Shown piece by piece: positions 22,848 through 30,998 of a stretch of DNA of 64,000 bases. Numbering within the stretch: the first letter of the stretch is position 1; each line of letters opens with the position of its first letter. The position numbers and the translations under genes were made by a program. Origin of the DNA: Chenopodium formosanum (taxonomy: Eukaryota; Streptophyta; Magnoliopsida; Caryophyllales; Amaranthaceae); NCBI GenBank assembly GCA_024500155.1, contig CM044874.1:43988884-44052883 (forward strand), given 5' to 3'. The notes under the pieces were generated by a model that was given only the letters and a program-made list of their open reading frames with translations, did not search any database and was not told the DNA's origin.

Positions 22848-24658
22848 CCTTCCTTCCTTCCTGTTGTAATCTGTTAAAGGAAGGGAGTATGGGGCTAATG
22901 AAGAGTGTGGAAAAGTTCAAACCCCAAGCTGGTTGCCGATTTCCTAGTTATGCATATTGGTGGATAAGGCAAGGAATTAGAAAGGCCATATTTCAACATT
23001 CAAAGACCATCCGTCTGCCGGTATGAACTCTAAATTGTCTTCTTTTCAAGAGTTGATGTCCTTGTATTAGTTTGAAATCTCTCCATTTATATTCTTGCTG
23101 AATCATTGATAAGTTTTAGTTGTTTGAATTTCTTATTTTTTCTTTCAAACTCCTATATTTTTGGTGGGTTATTATATTATTTTATTTTTAAAAAAATCAA
23201 TATGCGAGTAACATCAATTAATTTTAATAAGTTTAACTCTATTTCCTCCTTTTTTATTGGAAAAATACACTTTAATAATACCAACCATTGCCGATTTACT
23301 TCTAATAATCCCAACTAAGGTTTATTTTTAGAAAAATTAGAAAAAATAATTCCAACTTTCATTAATTTTGGTAGAATAATCCCAACTTATTCTGGAATAA
23401 TCCGAACTTTGGGTGGTCTTCTTTTTCTTCAATCCCAAATCGGTCAACCAAAGTCAATGACCTATTATTATATCAGGTCATTTTACACGTGTCAAGTCCT
23501 GATTGGTCTAAAAATTTTTTTTTAAAAAAAAAATAAACAAAAACAAAAATAAGAAACCACCCACCATCCCCTTTCCCCACCGAAGCATGCACCTGACCAC
23601 CACCATAGCCTAGCCCGCCGCCCCACCAATCACCCTAACCTCCACAACCACAGCCAGGCCGCCGCATCTCCCCCGTCCATTGAGTCGCCGTTTTCCCCTC
23701 TTCTCGAAACCCCACGTAATCACCGAAATCACCCACCCCAAAAACCACCGTAACCCCAAATTGCAACCACGAAACCCCAAAACACTCCTCCCCCACCCAG
23801 AAATCCTAGCGTCTAGGGTTTTCGATGGTGGGGGGAGGAGTGTTTTGGTAGTTTTCGGGAGTGGGCCGGTGGCTTCAAGGGATTTTCGAGAGTGGGGTTG
23901 GTGGCTTTTGGGGTTTTCGAGTACAGGGGCCGGTGGTTCTTGGGGTTTGACTGCGTGGTAGTTTCGGAGAGGGGGATGGTGGTTTGGCTCGGAGCGGCGA
24001 CTTTAGGGGTGTGGGAAGGCTAGAGGTCCGGCGAGGAAGGTGGCTTGCCTGGCGGGTTGTCGGATTGGCCGGTGGTTGGGGCTTTGGCGGGTGGTTATTT
24101 TTTTTATTTTGTTTTTAATTAGTTTTTTTTTTTTTTTTAATAGGTTTTCGATGGTGGGGGGAGGAGTGTTTTGGTAGTTTTCGGGAGTGGGCTTGTGGCT
24201 TCGAGGGATTTTCGAGAGTAGGGTTGGTGGCTTTTGGGGTTTTTGAGTATAGGGGCCGGTGGTTCTTGGGGTTTGACTGCCTGGGAGTTTCGGAGAGGGG
24301 GATGGTGGTTTGGCTCGGAGCGGTGGTTGGGGTGGTTGGGGCTTTGGCTGGTGGTTATTTTTTTTATTTTGTTTTTAATTTGTTTTTTTTATTAATACTT
24401 TTAGCCAATTAATTTGTGACACGTGTCACTTTAACGAAAAAAAATAAATTTAACCCATTCCACTGGTTACCGGTATTTGGGATTGAAGAAAAAGAAGACC
24501 CCCCAAAGTTCGGATTATTCTAGAATAATCCAAAGTTGGGATTATTCTACCAAAATTGATGAAAGTTGGGATTATTTTTTCTAATTGTTCCTTTATTTTT
24601 TAATAATCCTAACTATTGGGTCAATTTACCTCCAATAGACCCAACCGGTTACTGTTGA

Positions 24659-24716
<58 letters not shown>

Positions 24717-27700
24717 ACCACATGTTAGCACATGATTGGCTTTATAATATAAATAATTTAAAAATAAATAAAAATTAAAAAAATTAAAAAAAACACTAAA
24801 AATTAAAAATTCCCGGCCATCTCCTCCATCATGAAATTCCAACCTACCCCTCACCGTGAATACCGGCCTGCACCTCCCTAACCCCTTGAAAATGGTCGGT
24901 CGGTCATCCCAACCCCCAACCACACACAGCCGATCACCCCCCTGCCCCTAAACCACTCTCCTCCCTTCCCTCTCTCTTCGCCGGGAAACCAAAACAAAAA
25001 GGAAAACACCTCGGGTGCCACTCTTACACCCTCGAAACCGCTTGGAAAAGCCCTCCCACACCCGTGAAATCGCCCAGGGTGCCGAATTTGGGGGTTGGGG
25101 AAGAAAGGAGGGTCGTTTTGCAATGGTGGGAGGTTATTTTCAAGGGAGAGTGGGAGGTTTTTGGGGTTGGAGTGAGCCGGTTAGGGGTGATTTTTGGGGT
25201 TAGGAGTGGCTGGCCGGCCGTTTTCGGGGGATAAGGGTGACGGTTGGCTGTTTGCCGACAAGATGGGGGTTGGTCATGGGGTTTTGCGGTGGCGGGAAGG
25301 GAGGGGAGTGGCTATCAGGTTTTTCAGTTTTTTTTTCCCTTTTTAAAATTTTTTTTTTAAAATTTATAAACCAATCATGGGTTGACACGTGTATTGGTTA
25401 CCTATTACAACAAGTCATTGACTTGGTGTTGACCGGCTGGGTTTATTGGATGCAAACTGACCCAATAGTTAGGATTATAAAAAAATAAACCTTAGTTGGG
25501 ATTATTAGAGGTAAATTGGCAATAGTTGGGATTATAAAAGTGTATTTTCCTTTTTAATTTTATAATTTTTTTATTAAAGAATATATTCATATGTTTTAAG
25601 GTGTAACCCATTTTTCCATTGGGGTAACCTTCATACATTGGCGTAACCTTATTTGATCATGTTTTAAGTCTGTAAGCCCCATTGCTCAAATAATTCCCAT
25701 ATATGTGAAGTGGCCAATTGGCTACACCACCAACTAATGGTGTGGCTGACAACATATTAGAATTTTAGTCAACATTTTTTTTAGCATGAGAAGATTTCTC
25801 TGGCAAAAAAATGTTGCAAGTTGAGGTCATCCTTACTAACATAATAGAATATTGGCAAATATTCTGTAGGAAAATATGTATAGTCTCCATGCCAAGTTCT
25901 TAGAAGCAAGAAAGTTATTCATTCAAGAAGGGCATCATCAACCAACGATAGAAGAGCTGGCATTCCGTGTAGGAATTACAGTTGAGAAACTGCAAAATTT
26001 GCTAATTTTGATGAGACATCCACTTTCAATGCAGCAACCTGTGTGGAGTGATCAGAATACCACTTTTCAGGTAATGTTACAGAAGTCGACTCAAATACGG
26101 TAAATGCAATGTGTGCAATTTGTTTTAGAATATGATAGTTGCACATAAGAAAATAATTTTGATAGTTTTTTTTTTTCCATTGGCTTTTTGTTTTGATTTG
26201 TTATTTAATTTGTTCTTGGGTTCATAAAAGCACGGGGGGGGGGGGGGGGGGCGGGGGGGGGGGGGGCGGGGGGGGGGGGGGGGCGCTCTTGAACCAGACT
26301 TTTGAATTTTTTATTGGCTTATAAAATTTTGAGTTGATGGGAGAATTTCTCAAACTAACCCCATCTTGCTCATTGACATAGTATGTTAGCCTTGGTTATA
26401 ATTTCTACTTTCTCAAATAGGAAATTTTACATAATTCAACTGCTTTACATATAGACAGTGTTTCTCAAGATTTTAAGCATATATATATTTTTAATTTAAA
26501 ATTAATTATAAACCATGTGATAAGTAAACATGAATATTGATAAACATGAACAGAGAAACCTTGGAATATTTTCCAAACATGTACTTCAACCGCTTTTTAT
26601 TTGGTTGCGTCACTTTAGTTTTCACGGACTCTTAGGCAGTTTTGGACTAAAGAGAGGTAGAGAGAAAAAAAATAAATAGGGCCCATGTAATTCGGATGTA
26701 CATATACTAATTTAATAGAAAAAATAAAATTTGAAATGCAATTGAACTGGAGTCTTCTTAGTTTAGTGTTTGAAGGAAGAAAGTTAGTAAAGCAAATGAA
26801 AAAAAAAAAAGGATAAAAAGGGTGTGGGGGGCTCGAACCCGCGACCAATGTTGCAAAGCAGTTACCACTAGGCTGCAGCAAGTAGTACTATATTTATGTG
26901 TATAGTATTGTATATATGTAGTTTTTGTTTTTAAAATAAATTGGATAGAATTTTCCGAATCCAGTATGCTGAACTTATACTGGAACCGCCATTGCATGTG
27001 ATACAGTGATAGGAGAGAGATAGAGAGAATTTATTAGTTAAAAAGGAAAGTGATGCACCTAAAAAAACGAAGTATTTGATGCTCCAAATAGAAACAAAGC
27101 TTTGGGATACATAAAAACAAACAAGAGGGATGGCTGAGACTGGACTAATATGATATAATCTGTTGCTTATGTAATAGAGTGATACTAGTTCCTATAAACT
27201 CTCTGGCTAATGATTATGCTTTAGGACAGAATGTACTGTGGAGTACTAGATTTCTCGTTTTTAATCATCCATCTGTAAGCCTGTTTGCCCAACATGCAGG
27301 TGATTCTTTTACGTTTAGGAGCAGTTTTGCAAATGTTTGTAGTATCACAAAAATGTGGTTATCCTTCTTATCCATAAGAATAGTTGTTTCGTAAGGAGCC
27401 ATAAATGGTAGCAATGGATGATGATGTAGACAAGTATCAATCAGAGGTCCTGTTTTCCGTCTCCCAATGACTTTACCACCTATGAAAGATTACGTGTGCA
27501 TTTGTAGGAATTACTAACTGATATTATGTAAAAGCTTATAATTGTCTGTTCTGATTTACTAAACTGAAATGAACTGAATATTTTATGAGAGAAGGAAATT
27601 AGGAACTGATGGAAATAGAGTTGAACTGAACTGAAAATAAGCTAAAGATAACATGCCTTAATCAGCCTTTAAAAATAAAAAGTGTTACAGTTCCATTTTT

Positions 27701-29473
27701 GACAAACTATTACTTACTAATAATTAAATATTCCTTCTCTCTTTTTGCATTGTCTCCACTCCTTTTTTCATAAATTTTCTCCTACCCTACTTTCAATAAA
27801 ATATTTACTGTATATTTTTTTAATTACTCTAACTACCCTCTTTACACTTTTTATAATAAAGACAGTTAATCCTTAATCAATGTATTGATCAAACTGTAAC
27901 ACTTAAAAACAAAGGGAGTACTAACTACTCATTCTTCCTTTGCTTGAAAGGAAATGTAAGGAGTGTTTCAAATGGGTACTGCATGAAATTAAGTCTAAGA
28001 AATAGGTAGCGAGATGGTGTTCTTTGCAGCCCCCTTGTTACAATCACATGGTCAGTTATGCAGGAGCATCCTCTAACATTATACATCTCCAATTATTGTC
28101 AAGGTTGCCCATTAGCTCCCTATTATGATCAAACTGTTAAATGTATCCAGTCAACCTCACTCGTGAACAGTGTGATAGTTCTCATATAACTTGGAAGAGT
28201 CTATCACACCTTACTAAACATTTATGGTAGTTGGACTGTCTCCATACCTCTCGTCATTATTCAACCTTAGGAAGGGTATTTTGAAAAATAAAGAAATATA
28301 TATATATATATATATAGGGGAGGGATCCGGTGAGAATAGGTCCATATGTGAGAATTCATACTTATGTGAGAACTGATTTAAAATTTAGAACATGTGAGTA
28401 AAAATTTAGAACATGTGAGCAAAAATTTAGAACATGTGACTCAAATTAAAATTTTGAACATATGAGTAATAATTTAAAACATTTGTGTGAGTAATATGTT
28501 TAGATTATCTGATTTAAGAATTAGAACAAGTGATTAAAATTTTATAAAATTTGCTTTAAAAATTTTAAACATATGAGTAAAATTTAGAACATATAATTTA
28601 AGATTATGAACATGTGAATAAAAATTTAGAACAAACTGATATAAAATATAGAAAGTGTGAGTAAAGAATTTTAGAACATACATGTAAAATAATAGAACAT
28701 ACGCTTTAAAATATGGAACATATAATTATTAATTTTAGAACACACGTTTTAAAATTTAGAACATATAATAAGTTAAAATTTTGGAACAAGTTATTTAAAG
28801 TTTATGACATCAACTTAACTAATTTATGGTTAGAACATGTGAGTACTAAATTAGAACATTTGATATAATTTAAAACACCTAAGTAAAAGTTTAGAACATC
28901 AGATTTAAAATTTAGAACATACGAGTAAAAATTTAGACATAAATAGTGTTCTCACATAAGAAAAATTCTCACGATGTGATGGCCTTTATTTCCACGCATT
29001 CTATATTCGAATCACTTTTATTTTGGATAAGGGAGTATGTATGTATGTAGTCTAGCATCTGAATTGGATCGTCAAAAGTGTTTTGATTTTGATAGTATAT
29101 ATGCTTCTGATGCATTTGATGTTCACTTTGATCATTAGCCTTATTATTTCTCTCATCTGCTGGACAATTTTTTTTGCAGGAGATCACTGCTGATACTAAG
29201 ATTGAAAAGCCTGATGTATGTGCGGAAAAACAATTGATGAGAAAACATATACGCAACCTGCTCTGTACGCTGGCTCCCAGAGAAAGACAAATAATCAAAC
29301 TGAGGTTTGGCATAGGATCTAAATCTGAAAAACGGAACTCATTATCAGAAATAGGAGCCATGTTTGGTTTGTCTAAGGAAAGGGTACGCCAAATAGAAAG
29401 TCGAGCTTTGCACAAGCTTAAGGAATCACTCAACAGCCATGGCTTATTGGAGTATACTGATCTGCTCTTGTAA
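19235..29473 (+). CDS. SIGF: Plastid RNA polymerase sigma factor, SIGF/SIG6-like (nine exons)
   Basis: Joined exons 19235-19322, 20355-20500, 20680-20807, 20930-21112, 21570-21828, 21952-22182, 22880-23020, 25870-26070 and 29180-29473 keep one frame with GT/AG at each border, giving 556 residues. Nuclear-encoded sigma-70 proteins direct the plastid-encoded RNA polymerase. The Ser-rich N-terminus (METAINLLSSSSSFPPRTQ) suits a chloroplast transit peptide. Region 2 spans exons 6-7 (LRLVVHIAKQYQNRGL, then FPSYAYWWIRQGIRKAI), region 3 exon 8 (PLSMQQPVWSDQNTTFQ), region 4 exon 9 (SLSEIGAMFGLSKERVRQIE). Segments such as FPASVVSHEQRDE and RLFLWGPETKQLLT match the SIG6 type from family knowledge. Introns 7 (2.8 kb) and 8 (3.1 kb) are swollen by repeats. 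No break was found. Confidence 0.93.
20355..20500 (+). CDS. SIGF: SIGF exon 2
   Basis: Acceptor atcgcag, donor gttagt. Encodes LLRQFPASVVSHEQRDECKQ, a segment resembling the N-terminal part of SIG6 proteins. Confidence 0.88.
20680..20807 (+). CDS. SIGF: SIGF exon 3
   Basis: Acceptor ttctgcag, donor gtaagg. Encodes a polar, probably helical stretch (EEELEHQLCHWSGSSF) before the conserved core. Confidence 0.85.
20930..21112 (+). CDS. SIGF: SIGF exon 4
   Basis: Acceptor ctgttgcag, donor gtgaac. Encodes LTSPISEEHLTSKAM and an Ala-rich helix ISLAEEALLASKLALALAES, as in the SIG6 linker. Confidence 0.88.
21570..21828 (+). CDS. SIGF: SIGF exon 5 (basic linker and region 1.2)
   Basis: Acceptor gtatttcag, donor gtacat. 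A Lys/Arg-rich stretch (LLERRNKKRKSSKPR) precedes the conserved DPLRLFLWGPETKQLLTMQ that opens the sigma core. Confidence 0.9.
21952..22182 (+). CDS. SIGF: SIGF exon 6 (regions 1.2-2.1)
   Basis: Acceptor ctgttttag, donor gtaaac. EPTFAEWADAVGMS is followed by the core-binding segment SREKLIHANLRLVVHIAK and YQNRGLSLKDLLQ. Confidence 0.92.
22352..22378. repeat. Poly-T tract in SIGF intron 6
   Basis: An uninterrupted T run, followed by C and CT runs (22410-22432). A second T run of about 40 bases lies at 22808-22847, just before exon 7, where it could act as a polypyrimidine tract. Confidence 0.85.
22880..23020 (+). CDS. SIGF: SIGF exon 7 (regions 2.2-2.4)
   Basis: Acceptor ctgttaaag, donor gtatga. 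EGSMGLMKSVEKFKPQAG and FPSYAYWWIRQGIRKAI carry the -10 recognition and melting residues of sigma-70 proteins. Confidence 0.93.
23259..25550. mobile_element. Composite long-inverted-repeat element in SIGF intron 7
   Basis: The ends are inverted copies: ggaaaaatacacttta at 23259 and, on the other strand, ggaaaatacactttt at 25550, each followed by caatttacctctaataatcc-type sequence and extending over 200 bp to an acacgtgtcaa motif. A third arm of the same family (24420-24650, inverted) shows at least two nested or fused copies. Flanks ttttttatt and tttttaatt are a possible 9-bp target duplication with one mismatch. No transposase is present. A non-autonomous MULE-like or foldback element is the best guess. 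The G-rich interior contains a direct repeat of about 180 bp (23817 and 24143). Confidence 0.65.
24664..24712. repeat. Poly-T tract of about 49 bases
   Basis: A homopolymer at the junction between two inverted-repeat arms in SIGF intron 7; its length may be unreliable. Confidence 0.8.
25870..26070 (+). CDS. SIGF: SIGF exon 8 (region 3)
   Basis: Acceptor attctgtag, donor gtaatg. Encodes the region 3 helices (EELAFRVGITVEKLQNLL) and the PLSMQQPVWSDQNTTFQ linker. Confidence 0.92.
26234..26283 (+). repeat. Near-continuous poly-G tract in SIGF intron 8
   Basis: Runs of 18, 14 and 16 G separated by single C bases, on the sense strand of SIGF. Such a run can form G-quadruplex DNA or RNA in principle. 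Length errors in assembly are also possible. Confidence 0.9.
26820..26885 (-). repeat. tRNA-like (SINE-like) fragment
   Basis: On the minus strand, agcctagtggtaactgc resembles a pol III A box and gcgggttcgagcccc a B box, followed by T runs. The sequence does not fold as a complete tRNA, so a tRNA-derived repeat is the likelier reading. Confidence 0.35.
27555..27645. repeat. Inverted copy of the TTCAG repeat composite
   Basis: aactgaaatgaactgaatat, gagagaaggaaattaggaac and ttgaactgaactgaa are the reverse complement of the 7906-8066 composite in the same order, though shorter. Confidence 0.65.
28290..28975. repeat. (TA)n plus degenerate TTAGAACAT repeat array in SIGF intron 8
   Basis: A (TA)n run (28291-28315) leads into ggggagggatccggtgagaa and about 25 imperfect copies of a unit near aaaatttagaacatgtgagt, spaced about 20-35 bp. 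The ends tatgtgagaattcatac / gtgtgagaa-type words and gtgttctcacataag are partly complementary. It is likely a non-autonomous transposon with subterminal repeats. Confidence 0.6.
29180..29473 (+). CDS. SIGF: SIGF exon 9 (region 4, C-terminus)
   Basis: Acceptor ttttgcag. Encodes EITADTKIEKP, KQLMRKHIRNLL and the region 4 helix-turn-helix that binds the -35 element (SLSEIGAMFGLSKERVRQIE), ending at TAA 29471-29473. Confidence 0.94.
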   Translation, partial: EITADTKIEKPDVCAEKQLMRKHIRNLLCTLAPRERQIIKLRFGIGSKSEKRNSLSEIGAMFGLSKERVRQIESRALHKLKESLNSHGLLEYTDLLL

Positions 29474-29886
29474 ATCAATATGTAGTCTGTTTCCATATCA
29501 ATTGTTTCATTTGTTAGTTTTCATGTAAATTAGATATAATGTCATGGTTGAAATCTGATGTTTATATTACTACCCACTTTTGGTAAATAGGTCTTCGTGT
29601 AATTAAATGGAAGTTTTGTATCTAATTCTTTCTCATGGATTGTACATATCTCGTTGCTAATAATCTTTCTTATTTCTGTCTGAGCATTACTGGAATTTTA
29701 CATATAATATAAGTCTTTATCTTGTTCCCTTTCCCCTTTAGTGTTCCATTACTTCCACATACACCCCAATTTATTGTCGCTTAAATTTTTAGTGCCTGAA
29801 GCCATCTTTTAGTTTGTGATGATTCTATACTAAGATGCTTTGAGGGTGATAAAAGAATTCGTTGACAGAAAGGGTATTATCCCACT
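29474..29886. other. SIGF 3' untranslated and intergenic sequence
   Basis: AT-rich sequence after the SIGF stop, up to the hAT-like insertion. No gene is seen. atcccact (29879-29886) is the left target duplication of the hAT-like element. Confidence 0.6.
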
Positions 29887-30254
29887 TAGGGGTGCTAGTC
29901 GAGCGAGTCGATCACGAGCTAAAAGATGCTCGACTTGACTTGAAAACTTTTTTTTTTTTTTTTTTTTTTTGTGTTCAACTCGTGCTCGTTAAAGTTTCGA
30001 GCCAATAAAACATGCTCATCTCGTGCTCATTAATGTTTCGAGTCGAGCCGAGTAGCTCGCGATCTGTTCGTTAAAATTTTGGCCCTTCTAAAATTATAGA
30101 CTTTTATTGTTTTTTCACTTTATAATGTTTTCATTTAATTATTTTATTTATTATTAAAGATTTACTCTATGATTTTTTATACTATAAATTAACTCTTATT
30201 AAATATCAATTTTTTTTTTTTGAACTATTAAATTTGTTCATGGTAATAACTTTG

Positions 30255-30998
30255 TGATGTGAATTATTGATCCGAAAATCAACAAAACACAAGGGATATG
30301 TTTAAGTCTAATTCTATACAGGAAATCCACCAAGAATTAAACAAAAACTAAGATTAATCAATTAAGAATCCACCTAATTAATCAATCCAAACGAATGTTT
30401 TAACTAAAACAAGCAAAACAGCAATTGATCGCAATCAACCAAAACTCAAGTATGCAACTTAAGAAATAATCTGAATATTAATCTATGTGTATCTATTCAT
30501 GTGTTTACAGCCCTATTTATAAGACATAGTTTACCTAGGAAGATTAGGACAAGTCCCTAATTCAATCCTAATTAAACTAGAATTCTAACTTGCTTGAAGA
30601 GCAAGCACCTTGGCGCACAAGCATACACCAAACTCCTTGGAGAACAAGCACACGCCTAAACTGATTTATTTTGCTAACTAACTGATTTTTAAAGCAACTA
30701 AATAAATAAATAAAAATTAAAGAACTAAATAAAGATTAAAGATCCTAATGCTTGAACCAAGAAAAACCCTTTCAAGTGAAAGGTAAAAACTTGTAAGCAA
30801 AATCTAAGTAAAGAAAATTCAAGAAAGTTCAAGAAAGTGAACTAGACTCCAAGAAAAATCACTAAGCAAACCGTGGCTTTGCTTTGATATCCAAGAAAGT
30901 GTCCATGCAATGCTTGGCTTGAATCAATGTTTAGGGACAAGCTATCTTGATGCATGATAAGCAAATCTTGGAAGTTCTCCATGCTTAGACTTGCATCA
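30255..30998 (-). repeat. 3' LTR of the chromovirus element
   Basis: 744 bp. The coding frame terminates inside it (TAG at 30842-30844). Confidence 0.93.

Noticed and set aside
23680..25388. Several Gly/Trp-rich frames in SIGF intron 7
   Set aside because: G-rich interior of a repeat element, duplicated internally, without any domain.
26820..26885. Functional tRNA gene
   Set aside because: No complete cloverleaf or acceptor stem could be drawn.
28969..29496. 175-residue minus-strand frame over SIGF exon 9
   Set aside because: Antisense of a well-supported exon, and no domain.
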